Shown here: piece by piece, positions 1-8,042 of the stretch
How positions within the stretch are numbered: position 1 is the stretch's first letter
Layout: the number at the start of each line of letters is the position of its first letter
Origin: Bacteroidota bacterium
GTDB taxonomy: Bacteria > Bacteroidota > Bacteroidia > Flavobacteriales > Flavobacteriaceae
Length of the DNA stretch: 55,249 nucleotides
Reading direction: 5' to 3'
Assembly: GCA_021793375.1 (NCBI GenBank)
Contig: JAJYSY010000011.1
Span: forward strand, 1 to 55,249
Position numbers and translations under genes: made by a program
The notes under the pieces: generated by a model
The model's input: the letters and a program-made list of their open reading frames with translations, nothing else
Database searches by the model: none
What the model was told of the DNA's origin: nothing

Positions 1-1
1 T

Positions 2-2794
2 CTCTATAAATTTGTCAATCAGTTAGAGATTGTCGGCACAGAAAAGCGTATCCCGGATGGAATTATCTACATCAATGGGATTCCGGTAGTGGTTTTGGAA
101 TTTAAAAGTGCGATTCGAGAGGAAGCCACGGTTCACACCGCCTATACGCAATTGACCGTTCGTTATAGACGCGATATTCCTGAGCTTTTTAAATACAATG
201 CATTTTGTGTTATTAGTGATGGCGTAAACAACAAGGCAGGCTCTTTTTTTGCACCCTATGAGTTTTTCTATGCCTGGCGGAGAATAGCCGGAAAGGCCAA
301 AGAAGTAGATGGAATTGGCAGTATGTTTACGATGATTGAAGGAATGTTGCATAAAGATCGTTTAGAAGATATTATTCAAAACTTCATTTATATTCCTGAT
401 ACATCAAAGAAAGATGAAAAAATAGTTTGTCGTTATCCACAATATTACGGAGCCAGAGCTTTGTTTGAGCATATTAAAAAGGCTCAAAAACCCGAGGGCG
501 ATGGAAAAGGAGGAACTTATTTTGGCGCAACCGGAAGTGGAAAAAGTTATATTATGCTGTTCTTGACCCGATTGTTGATGAAGAGCAAATACTTTGAAAA
601 CCCAACGGTGGTCCTGATTACCGACCGAACCGATTTAGACGATCAATTGGCTGAACAGTTTGCCAATGCAAAAGAATTTATCGGGGATAACTTAGTAAAA
701 AGTGTAGAAAGCCGTTCCGAACTCCGTGAACAGTTACAAGGTCGAAAGAGTGGAGGTGTTTTCTTGACGACAATCCACAAGTTTACAGAAGATATCGAGT
801 TGTTGACCGAAAGAACCAATGTGGTTTGTATTTCGGACGAAGCGCATCGAAGTCAAACTAACTTAGACCAGAAAATACGTGTGACAGAAGCTGGTGTTCG
901 CAAATCTTATGGTTTTGCAAAGTACCTGCACGATTCTTTACCAAATGCAACTTATGTAGGTTTCACCGGAACACCAATTGACAAAACCTTAGATGTATTC
1001 GGAAAAATTGTGGATGAATACACGATGACTGAATCCGTACAAGATGAAATTACCGTTCGTATTGTCTATGAAGGGAGAGCAGCTAAAATCGCTCTAAAAA
1101 ATAGCGAGTTAGAAAAGATTGAAGAATATTATAAAGTAGCAGAAGAAGATGGTGCCAATGAGTATCAAATAGATAAAAGTAAACAACAAGTTGCCAGTAT
1201 GAATTCCATTTTAGGAGATCCCGACCGTTTGGATGCTTTGGCGAAAGATTTTATCAAACATTATGAAACTCGGGTTGAAGAAGGTTCAACGGTAGCCGGA
1301 AAAGCGATGTTTGTTTGCAGTTCAAGAGAAATAGCTTATGATTTCTTCAAGCGTTTAATGGAATTACGACCAGAGTGGAATATACCAAAAACTGCTGATG
1401 AAAATGCAGAACTTTCTGCCAAGGAAAAAAGAGAAATCAAGCCAATGGAACGGGTTAAGATGGTAATGACACGTCATAAAGATGACCCGGAAGAAATGTA
1501 TAATCTTTTGGGAACCAAGGAATATCGGAAAGAATTAGACCGTCAGTTTAAAATTGAAAATTCCAACTTCAAAATTGCCATTGTAGTTGATATGTGGCTT
1601 ACCGGATTTGACGTACCCTTCTTAGATACAATTTATATCGATAAGCCAATTCGTCAGCACAATCTAATTCAAACGATTTCTCGTGTCAATCGAAAATTCA
1701 AAGGAAAGAAAAAAGGTTTAGTGGTTGATTATATAGGGATCAAAAAGCAGATGAATTTGGCTTTAGCGCAGTACAATACGGATGTTTCAGGGAACTTTGA
1801 AGACATAGAACAATCTCTCGTTGTGGTTCGGAATTATCTGGATTTAGCACACAAGATTTTCCATACATTTGACAATTCTAAATATTTCGATGGTTCTTCT
1901 TTAGAGCAGTTAAACACCTTGAATATGGCTGCTGAATTTGTTCAGCAAACTCAAGAAGTTGAGAAACGTTTTATGGATATTGTCAAGCGTTTAAAAGCTG
2001 CTTATGATATTTGTTCCGGTAGTGAAAAACTAACTCAGAAAGAACGAGATTATATCCATTTCTATTTGGCCATACGTTCTATTGTTTTCAAACTGACTAA
2101 AGGAGATGCACCTGATACGGAACAAATGAATCAGCGTGTTCGCGAAATGATCAAAGATGCTTTGCAAAGTGATGGAGTAGAGGAAATCATTAAAATTGGT
2201 GAACAAGGCGGAAACGAGCAAGATTTGTTTGACGAAGATTACCTGGCTAAAATCGATAAAATTAAACTGCCAAATACCAAGATTAAGCTCCTTCAAAAAA
2301 TGTTAGCCAAAGCTATTGGCCAATTGAGAAAGGTCAATAAAGTTCGCGGAGTTGATTTTTCTAAGAAAATGGAAAGCTTGGTCAATAAATACAACGACCG
2401 AACCGAGAATGATATTCTGAGAAGTGAAGTCTATGAGGATATGGCAGACCAACTCACCGATTTAATTTGGGAGGTTTATAACGAGTTTAAGTCGGGTGAT
2501 GAAATGGGGATTGATTTTGAAGTTAAAGCCTTCTATGATATCTTAAAAGAACTCTGCAGTAAATATGATTTTTCCTATCCGGATGATAAGATGATTGAGT
2601 TGGCCAAAGCTGTCAAAAAGTTAGTGGATAGTAATGCTAAATTCCCCGATTGGAATAAACGAAAAGATATTAAATCCGCTTTAAAAGTAGGCTTAATCCT
2701 GCTTTTAGATGAATTTGATTACCCACCAGTAGAACGCGATGAAGTTTATGAAGAAATCTTTGAACAGGCAGAGAATTATAAGGCGAATAGGTGA
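2..2794 (+). CDS. hsdR: Type I restriction enzyme R subunit (HsdR), 5' end cut by window edge
   Basis: This is the ATP-dependent translocase and nuclease subunit of a type I restriction-modification complex (HsdR2 M2 S), which cuts unmodified foreign DNA. The reading frame is open from base 2, so the N-terminus lies outside the window. Counting from base 2, a PD-ExK nuclease signature is visible (D19, then E33-F-K35). SF2 helicase motifs follow: GATGSGKS near residue 175, DEAH near 278, a TGTP motif, and a QTISRVNR motif VI. About 930 residues are present of the usual 1000 or so. A GTG at 89 is in frame but lies inside the nuclease domain and is not the start. The methylase and specificity genes are not in the window and probably lie to the left. 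By eye the gene is less AT-rich than its neighbours, which fits horizontal transfer. Confidence 0.93.
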   Translation, partial: LYKFVNQLEIVGTEKRIPDGIIYINGIPVVVLEFKSAIREEATVHTAYTQLTVRYRRDIPELFKYNAFCVISDGVNNKAGSFFAPYEFFYAWRRIAGKAKEVDGIGSMFTMIEGMLHKDRLEDIIQNFIYIPDTSKKDEKIVCRYPQYYGARALFEHIKKAQKPEGDGKGGTYFGATGSGKSYIMLFLTRLLMKSKYFENPTVVLITDRTDLDDQLAEQFANAKEFIGDNLVKSVESRSELREQLQGRKSGGVFLTTIHKFTEDIELLTERTNVVCISDEAHRSQTNLDQKIRVTEAGVRKSYGFAKYLHDSLPNATYVGFTGTPIDKTLDVFGKIVDEYTMTESVQDEITVRIVYEGRAAKIALKNSELEKIEEYYKVAEEDGANEYQIDKSKQQVASMNSILGDPDRLDALAKDFIKHYETRVEEGSTVAGKAMFVCSSREIAYDFFKRLMELRPEWNIPKTADENAELSAKEKREIKPMERVKMVMTRHKDDPEEMYNLLGTKEYRKELDRQFKIENSNFKIAIVVDMWLTGFDVPFLDTIYIDKPIRQHNLIQTISRVNRKFKGKKKGLVVDYIGIKKQMNLALAQYNTDVSGNFEDIEQSLVVVRNYLDLAHKIFHTFDNSKYFDGSSLEQLNTLNMAAEFVQQTQEVEKRFMDIVKRLKAAYDICSGSEKLTQKERDYIHFYLAIRSIVFKLTKGDAPDTEQMNQRVREMIKDALQSDGVEEIIKIGEQGGNEQDLFDEDYLAKIDKIKLPNTKIKLLQKMLAKAIGQLRKVNKVRGVDFSKKMESLVNKYNDRTENDILRSEVYEDMADQLTDLIWEVYNEFKSGDEMGIDFEVKAFYDILKELCSKYDFSYPDDKMIELAKAVKKLVDSNAKFPDWNKRKDIKSALKVGLILLLDEFDYPPVERDEVYEEIFEQAENYKANR

Positions 2795-3091
2795 GAAATC
2801 TTTTTATCGGAAAGGAGTTTACTCATTTTTTGTTTAAAGGTTTTCATTAAATTTATATTTTTGAACAAGAGATTCGGCATAGAAAACAATAATTTGCCCA
2901 ATGAATTAGAATAAAAATAAATTTTCTTTATTTTCTTTTTCTATCATTAACTCTTATTTCTGTACTACTTTTGTACAGCACGCCCCTTGTAAACCCTTAT
3001 GAATAAAGGAAAGTAAACTTTTGTATTGGGAAGTAGAGAGGATTTTATAAAAATAAATATTAGATTTAAACAAAATTCAAAATAAAATATT
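2795..3091. other. Intergenic region with small hairpin and one copy of a direct repeat
   Basis: No gene is visible. It holds an inverted repeat, CTGTAC at 2960-2965 and GTACAG at 2973-2978 with a 7-nt loop, which could be a hairpin or an operator. It also holds the left copy of the 40-bp direct repeat (2996-3035) that flanks the next gene. The rest is AT-rich without recognisable signals. Confidence 0.5.
2996..3035 (+). repeat. Left copy of 40-bp direct repeat flanking the lipoprotein gene
   Basis: This 40-bp stretch, beginning CTTATGAATAAAG, matches 3543-3582 at 37 of 40 positions by eye, with an offset of 547 bp. In the right copy the first bases are the last codons and stop of the lipoprotein gene. 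The left copy therefore looks like the orphaned 3' end of a second gene copy, or like a recombination repeat. Confidence 0.75.
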
Positions 3092-3553
3092 ATGAAAAAA
3101 TATAGTTTTGTGTTTGCTTTTATAACTATGATCTTAATTAGTTGTTCAGGTTCACAAATTACAACAGGAATTAATGATGAAGAAGCTCCTATTAATACAG
3201 AAAAGATTATTGTACACACTAAATTATCTGATAGCGAAGCTTATCAAAAAGCAGCTAAGTTTTTAACTTCAGAAGGATATTTTATCGATTATTCAGATAA
3301 AGAATTAAAAACATTATCTACTAAGCCAAAAGGAGTTTCTCAAAGATATGGTGTTGATAATGTAATGAATAGTATAAATATAAATATTGTAAATAGTAAT
3401 ATTGAAATTTCAGGTACTTTCAAAACTTTAGGAATAAATGATTATCAAACAATAAAGAAAAAAGGTCAGAATGGATCTCCTTGGAGGGATGCTTGGAAAG
3501 CAATGTGGAAGCTTGCTGATAATATGAATGGAGAAAAAATGACTTATGAATAA
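3092..3553 (+). CDS. Putative lipoprotein of unknown function
   Basis: I do not recognise this 153-residue protein. A short hydrophobic N-terminal segment ends in a lipobox (ILISC, Cys18), so it is probably a lipoprotein anchored facing the periplasm or cell surface. The mature part is hydrophilic and mixed in charge, with no catalytic motif that I know. The start is the only ATG that gives the complete signal sequence. The gene is very AT-rich, unlike the adjoining hsdR, and it lies between two 40-bp near-identical direct repeats. This suggests an acquired or once-duplicated gene cassette. Function unknown. Confidence 0.75.
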   Translation: MKKYSFVFAFITMILISCSGSQITTGINDEEAPINTEKIIVHTKLSDSEAYQKAAKFLTSEGYFIDYSDKELKTLSTKPKGVSQRYGVDNVMNSININIVNSNIEISGTFKTLGINDYQTIKKKGQNGSPWRDAWKAMWKLADNMNGEKMTYE

Positions 3554-3582
3554 AGAAAAATAAACTTCTGTATTGGGAAGTA
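3543..3582 (+). repeat. Right copy of 40-bp direct repeat
   Basis: This copy overlaps the final codons and stop of the lipoprotein gene and runs into its 3' flank. It matches 2996-3035 with three mismatches. It marks the right border of the repeat-bounded unit, and the two copies give a 547-bp period. Confidence 0.75.
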
Positions 3583-4006
3583 ATAAGTTCTTGTCAAAAC
3601 TTAAAAGTAAAGAAGTGGGTTCTTCAGAAGTGCTGAAAAACAGCTAAGATTTAAGGATGTTTTTTCTGAAGTTAAACCTTTAATCAATTTATTTTGTCAA
3701 TAATTAATGTAAACAAAATTGTGAAGGAAAAAATTATAGTAGGAACGAATTGAAATACTTGAAAACATAAAAACCTCTTTCATAATTTTCTCTTGATATT
3801 TCACCTCAGAATATAAACATAGCTGTTAAATTCTTTCCTTCTTATTAAGGGTATCTTCAATAACTACATCAAGTATAAAATCTTCGCTTAAATCCTTATA
3901 AAGCTAAACTTTAAGAAAACTATACCTATATTTAAGTTTCTAAATCAGCGGATAATGATATTTTTACAATTTTGGAAATTTGCTGTTGTTATCAAAACTA
4001 AAAACT
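3554..4006. other. 453-bp intergenic region, no intact gene
   Basis: Beyond the direct-repeat tail I see no gene, tRNA or clear terminator. On the minus strand a 26-codon stop-to-stop stretch (3826-3903) reads like ordinary protein, but it has no start codon. It could be the remnant of a decayed gene. The bases just before 4007 are AT-rich leader for the hexosaminidase. Confidence 0.5.
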
Positions 4007-5902
4007 ATGAGATACCTCTTTCTTTTTATTGCGTTTTTATTTTTAAATAGTTTTTCTTTTGCTCAAGAAGATATAAAAAAACACCTGTTGTTTTCTCCGC
4101 AAAAAATAGAGGTGCAGCAAGGTCATAATGCCATAAATGTCACGCAAGCAAAAGAATTGCAGAAGCTTATAGAAAAAAGCATAAAAGAAAACTCTGCCGG
4201 AAGATGGGATTTACAAATTGAAGATAAGTCTTTTTGTGTTTATTTTGAAATTGATGCAGAATTGAAAAATTTTGATGCTTATAATTTAGAAATCGATTCC
4301 ACGGCTTTACAAATCACTGCAAAAAATAACACTGCTTTGCGTTATGCCAAACAAACTTTATCGCAATTATTGGATTATGTAGAATTTACAACAGAAAATT
4401 TATCGGAAATTCATATTCAAGATTGGGCAGATTTTAAACGAAGAGGATATATGTTGGATATCAGCCGCGATAAAGTGCCCACCATGAAAAGCCTTTATCA
4501 GCTAATCGATCAGCTGGCGGAGTGGAGATATAATGAGTTACAACTCTATACAGAACACACTTTTGCTTATCGCAATCATCCAAAAGTTTGGGAAAACTCC
4601 GGTGCGTTGACGCCGGAAGAAATTCAAAAATTAGATGTTTATACATCGGAAAGAGGTATTGATTTGGTGCCGAATCAAAATTCTTTCGGACATATGGAAA
4701 ATTGGCTGAAACATGAGGAATATCTGGATTTGGCAGAATGTGAAACCGATTGTCAAACCATTTGGGGAGCGCGAAAAAGAACAGCTTTGGCGCCTACCAA
4801 TCCCAAATCTTTGGAGTTGATGAAAGAACTTTACGATGAATTGCTTCCTAACTTTAGTAGTAATTATTTTAATATCGGCGGAGATGAAACCGTAGAACTT
4901 GGCTTGGGAAAGTCTAAAAAAATAAGCGAAGAAATCGGAAAAGGTCGGGTTTATCTTGATTTTCTTGAAAAACTAAATCAAGAAGTTATAAAAAACGGAA
5001 AACAAACCATGTTTTGGGGAGATATTGTTTTAAATCATCCGGAGTTGATCAGCGAAATTCCAAAAGAGATGATTGCTTTGGTGTGGAGTTATGACGCCGG
5101 ATATCCTTTTGATAAAAACCTCAAGAAATTTCAAGCAGCAGATTTAGATTTTTATGTAGTCCCGGGAACCTCCAGCTGGCGTTCAGAAATTGGAAGAAAT
5201 CACAATGCTTTTATCAATTTAAAAGAAGCTGCAATCGCTGCTAAAAAATATGGAGCTAAAGGATATTTAGTAACTGATTGGGGAGATTATGGGCATTTTC
5301 AACCCAAATCGGTGAGTTATCCTTCTTTGGTGTTGGGAGCAAATTATGCGTGGAATTACACCGAAAAAACTTTGGATAATCTTGAGTTTTTATTGAATTA
5401 TTATGTGTTTAAAGACAAAACAGAATATACCGCCAAAGCTTTGCTGACTTTAGGAAATGCTTATTTAAAAGCAGATATTCCCGAAGGAAATGCCAATGCT
5501 TTTCATTTGATGATCAGAAGATTTAAATGGACAATGCAAGGAAATTATCAAACCAAACATCTCAATGAAAAAGGTTTGCTGGCAGCAGAAAAAGAAATCG
5601 ATAAAGGTTTGGCTTTATTAGAAAAAGCTAATCCGACTTCAAAAGATGGAAAAATTATTCAAAAAGAAATAAAACAAGCTGCGGAATTAGCACGATTTGG
5701 TGCACATTTAGGATTGGCAAGATTAAAAGCCAAAGACAAAAGTACAGCTCATATTCCTAAAAAGGAAAAAGAAAAACTGGCAACTGAGTTGAAAGAAATC
5801 ATAGAAGGACACAAAAAAATCTGGACCATCAGAAACAGAGCAGGTGGGTTACAAGATTCTGCCGGAAAATTAGAAAATTTATACCATTATTTAAAAGAAT
5901 AA
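4007..5902 (+). CDS. Secreted beta-N-acetylhexosaminidase (GH20)
   Basis: A glycoside hydrolase family 20 enzyme. By family knowledge it removes terminal beta-linked GlcNAc or GalNAc from glycans or chito-oligosaccharides by substrate-assisted catalysis. The 631-residue protein has a signal peptide ending SFAQ near residue 20, a GH20 N-terminal alpha/beta domain, and a TIM barrel beginning near residue 145 (RRGYMLDISRDKVP). The catalytic Asp-Glu pair is in GGDET (D293-E294). The ATG at 4007 is chosen because it starts a clean signal peptide; an upstream in-frame TTG at 3980 would add a poor extension. It stands alone between two gaps. No sorting domain is visible, so it is probably periplasmic. 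Confidence 0.9.
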   Translation: MRYLFLFIAFLFLNSFSFAQEDIKKHLLFSPQKIEVQQGHNAINVTQAKELQKLIEKSIKENSAGRWDLQIEDKSFCVYFEIDAELKNFDAYNLEIDSTALQITAKNNTALRYAKQTLSQLLDYVEFTTENLSEIHIQDWADFKRRGYMLDISRDKVPTMKSLYQLIDQLAEWRYNELQLYTEHTFAYRNHPKVWENSGALTPEEIQKLDVYTSERGIDLVPNQNSFGHMENWLKHEEYLDLAECETDCQTIWGARKRTALAPTNPKSLELMKELYDELLPNFSSNYFNIGGDETVELGLGKSKKISEEIGKGRVYLDFLEKLNQEVIKNGKQTMFWGDIVLNHPELISEIPKEMIALVWSYDAGYPFDKNLKKFQAADLDFYVVPGTSSWRSEIGRNHNAFINLKEAAIAAKKYGAKGYLVTDWGDYGHFQPKSVSYPSLVLGANYAWNYTEKTLDNLEFLLNYYVFKDKTEYTAKALLTLGNAYLKADIPEGNANAFHLMIRRFKWTMQGNYQTKHLNEKGLLAAEKEIDKGLALLEKANPTSKDGKIIQKEIKQAAELARFGAHLGLARLKAKDKSTAHIPKKEKEKLATELKEIIEGHKKIWTIRNRAGGLQDSAGKLENLYHYLKE

Positions 5903-5971
5903 ATAACAAGTCTGAAAAACCAAATACTTAAGCACTTTAAGCTAAATTTTTCTATTAGCTTTAAATTGCTA

Positions 5972-5985
5972 TATTCCCCGGAATA
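5972..5985. promoter_or_regulatory. Perfect palindrome upstream of the spermidine-synthase-like gene
   Basis: TATTCC-CC-GGAATA forms 6-bp arms around a 2-bp centre, 75 bp before the ATG at 6061. It is GC-rich against an AT-rich background and could be an operator for a dimeric regulator. It has no T-run, so it is unlikely to be a terminator. Confidence 0.35.
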
Positions 5986-6060
5986 GAAGAAAGCAGGATT
6001 AGAGGAATGTTTCCTTAAAAAACCATTTTCTTGATTTAATATTAAAGATTAAGAAGTAAA

Positions 6061-6717
6061 ATGCAGAGGGAATTATTTAAGAAATGGCTGAGTTATTATC
6101 GCCCGCAATCTCATTATTTTAGTTCAGCTATCAGCGAAGAATTGGAAGTGGTTTGGGTGAAAGGTAAGAAATTGCTAAACAGCAAAGGCGCAAATTATTC
6201 TTACGGAGGATTACAAGAAGTTTTGGATTATGGTTTGGATTCCATTCCGATGAGCAATATCAATAATGTATTGGTATTAGGCATGGGCGGCGGATGTGTG
6301 GTAGATTCTTTGCGAAATAAATATGATTATCACGGACCGATTGTAGGAGTGGAATTAGATCCTGTGGTGATTGAAATTGCAAAAAAAGAATTTCATCTAC
6401 TCAAAGATAAAAAAGTTCGTTTGATTGAAGCAGATGCAGAAAAATACATTGCAGAAAACACCACCAAATACGATTTAATTATCGTGGATTTATTTATAGA
6501 TGTAAAAGTTCCCGATCAGTTTTATAGTCAACAGTTTTGGGAAAACATAGCCGCTGCTGTAGAAGATAATGGATTTGTTTTGTTTGACGCCGGAATTGAT
6601 TTAAGTCCGGAAAAACTGGAAGAGTTCTTAAAAAATGTTCCCGAAAGTTTTGTTTATCAAGTAAATCTTGAGGTGTTAGTCAGCAATACCGTAATTATAT
6701 TTAATAAAGTATATTAA
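6061..6717 (+). CDS. Spermidine-synthase-like SAM-dependent methyltransferase fold protein
   Basis: A 218-residue Rossmann-fold protein of the spermidine-synthase-like (spermine/spermidine synthase domain) group. A glycine-rich SAM-type motif GMGGG sits at residues 74-78, an acidic strand end ELD at 98-100, and a later DLIIVDLF strand. It is shorter than true spermidine synthases (about 280 residues) and lacks most of their N-terminal beta domain, so polyamine synthesis is doubtful; a small-molecule methyltransferase is equally possible. The gene is monocistronic and converges on the heme oxygenase pair, with a shared terminator in between. The start follows an A-rich leader, and no nearer ATG fits. 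Confidence 0.75.
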   Translation: MQRELFKKWLSYYRPQSHYFSSAISEELEVVWVKGKKLLNSKGANYSYGGLQEVLDYGLDSIPMSNINNVLVLGMGGGCVVDSLRNKYDYHGPIVGVELDPVVIEIAKKEFHLLKDKKVRLIEADAEKYIAENTTKYDLIIVDLFIDVKVPDQFYSQQFWENIAAAVEDNGFVLFDAGIDLSPEKLEEFLKNVPESFVYQVNLEVLVSNTVIIFNKVY

Positions 6718-6721
6718 AAAA

Positions 6722-6748
6722 TATCCTTCCCTAAAATAAGGAAGGATA
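6722..6748 (+). terminator. Bidirectional hairpin between convergent genes
   Basis: A 9-bp stem, TATCCTTCC at 6722-6730 and GGAAGGATA at 6740-6748, with a 9-nt loop. It follows the stop at 6717 and lies downstream of the minus-strand small gene, so it probably ends both transcripts. Confidence 0.7.
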
Positions 6749-6768
6749 ATATTTAGACTTTTTTGCTT

Positions 6769-6903
6769 TTAAAAAATAGTGCAAGATTTTGCAGCAAAGA
6801 AAAAGACAAACAACCAAACAATACCTTTTAAAGTAAAAAAGAGGAAAGCTCCTAAACCAAAACGTTTTAGCCAATTCTTTTTTTGAGGTTTTTCTTCAGA
6901 CAT
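6769..6903 (-). CDS. Small single-helix membrane protein (44 aa)
   Basis: A short gene starting at an ATG at 6903, six bases after the heme oxygenase stop on the same strand, so the two are surely cotranscribed. The product has a charged N-terminus (MSEEKPQKKNWLKRFG) and then one hydrophobic helix of about 20 residues rich in Phe and Leu. It ends CTIF after an AAKSC segment. I believe similar short membrane proteins occur widely in Flavobacteriia, but I know of no assigned function. The position suggests it may act beside the heme oxygenase, for example as a membrane partner, though this is only inference. Confidence 0.65.
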   Translation of the reverse strand: MSEEKPQKKNWLKRFGLGAFLFFTLKGIVWLFVFFFAAKSCTIF

Positions 6904-6909
6904 ATTCTA

Positions 6910-7473
6910 TTAATTTACTTTTGACAAAGATTCAAAAATATTTCCAAAGTTGGAAAAAGTTTCATTGGCAACTTCAACAGCTTTATCCGTGTCAGTAGAT
7001 TTTTTTCCTTCTTTATTTAACGTATCCATAAAAGAATTCAACATTGTTTTGCTGTTTTCTCCATAACCTTCAAAGAATGAAAATCCGCGTTCAATTCCTC
7101 TTTTCTTTAGCATTTTAATAATGTGCGGACCTCCCATCAAAGAACCCTCCAACACATACATTGCGCTCAATGCTTCTAAACTGTTGGTGATGGTAGGAAC
7201 CCTTGCCGGAGGAAGATCAGATATAGAACCGCCTAACTCTTCAATATCTTTTTTGATATAACTCGCATCTCGGCGCTTGTCAAGATCCGGTAAAATAGCT
7301 GAAGTAATAAAAGGAGAAATTTCTTTCTCTACAGCATTAAAATAACTGTAAAAACATTTTAATAATTCTATATAATCCGCTTCATTGTTGATTTTCTTTA
7401 TCTTTCTGATTACAGTCCCTTCTGTTTTTTGATGCGCAGGAAAGGTTTGCTCTTTAAGAGTTTCTCTTAGCAT
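6910..7473 (-). CDS. Biliverdin-producing heme oxygenase
   Basis: A cytoplasmic heme oxygenase of the bacteriophytochrome-associated type. By family knowledge it opens heme to biliverdin, CO and iron. The probable axial ligand is His14 in PAHQKTE, and the conserved distal-helix segment LEGSLMGG is present. At 187 residues it has the usual length for the family. I chose the ATG at 7473 because a TTG-initiated frame from 7503 would add a Lys/Asn-rich tail not seen in relatives. No phytochrome gene lies nearby, so iron release from heme is a more likely role than chromophore supply. It is cotranscribed with the 44-residue membrane protein downstream. A perfect -7 element lies 28 bases upstream. 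Confidence 0.85.
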   Translation of the reverse strand: MLRETLKEQTFPAHQKTEGTVIRKIKKINNEADYIELLKCFYSYFNAVEKEISPFITSAILPDLDKRRDASYIKKDIEELGGSISDLPPARVPTITNSLEALSAMYVLEGSLMGGPHIIKMLKKRGIERGFSFFEGYGENSKTMLNSFMDTLNKEGKKSTDTDKAVEVANETFSNFGNIFESLSKVN

Positions 7474-7500
7474 TTTATTTTTATTTAGAATGAATAAAAA

Positions 7501-7508
7501 CAAATATA
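7501..7508 (-). promoter_or_regulatory. Candidate -7 box for the heme oxygenase gene
   Basis: On the minus strand this reads TATATTTG, a perfect match to the Bacteroidota TAnnTTTG -7 element, 28 bases before the ATG. No TTG is present at the usual -33 spacing, so confidence is moderate. Confidence 0.4.
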
Positions 7509-7594
7509 AGAATACTTCTAAAAACTTTCCACTTTAAAAACAGATTTATATTTATTCTTGTTTATCTTTAAAGTGAATTTAAAAGATAACTATC

Positions 7595-8038
7595 ATGAAA
7601 TTTTTAAAACTGATTTTAGCAGGAATACTGATGATAATTTTCAGTTTGACTGCTCAAGCACAGAAAAAGAAAACTTATTATAATGTTGATGATACTCCGG
7701 AACAAATCTCAGCTTATGCAGCAGAGCATTTTTCTGATCATAAAATAATTTATACCAAAAAGAAAAGCAAAGCTCATAAAACAAAATACAAAACAAGATT
7801 AGATCATCATATCAAGTTAGAATTTGATGAGAATTTTCAAATCAAAGAAATAGATTCAAAAGACGGATTGCCAAGCTCTGTTATTCCTCAAAAAATAGCA
7901 GATTATGCCAGAGAACATTATCCCAATCATAAAATAATAGAGTGGGAGCGTAAAAAAGATGGAAGACAAGAAATAGAACTGGACAATAAGTTGGAATTGA
8001 TTTTTGATCAAGAAGGAAATTTTTTAAAAATTGATTAG
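7595..8038 (+). CDS. PepSY-like (DUF2874) exported protein with two repeats
   Basis: A 147-residue exported protein. A signal peptide ends TAQAQ near residue 22. Two tandem PepSY-like units follow, roughly residues 34-91 and 95-147. Each runs from an alpha helix (ISAYAAEHF or IADYAREHY) and an H-KII strand to a basic hairpin, and ends in an acidic strand with EFDE or IFDQ. This arrangement matches the PF11396/DUF2874 family, which is common in the Bacteroidota periplasm and whose role is poorly known (proposed as protease-inhibitor-like or ligand-binding). The gene is divergent from the heme oxygenase and its stop is four bases from that of the convergent oxidoreductase. Confidence 0.8.
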   Translation: MKFLKLILAGILMIIFSLTAQAQKKKTYYNVDDTPEQISAYAAEHFSDHKIIYTKKKSKAHKTKYKTRLDHHIKLEFDENFQIKEIDSKDGLPSSVIPQKIADYAREHYPNHKIIEWERKKDGRQEIELDNKLELIFDQEGNFLKID

Positions 8039-8042
8039 TAAA

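Noticed and set aside
89..91. GTG as the start of the restriction gene
   Set aside because: The frame is open to base 2, and D19 of the PD-ExK nuclease motif lies before this codon, so the gene is truncated by the window edge and the GTG is internal.
3826..3903. 26-codon protein-like fragment on the minus strand
   Set aside because: Stop codons on both sides and no start codon; at most a decayed remnant, not enough to call a gene or name a parent.
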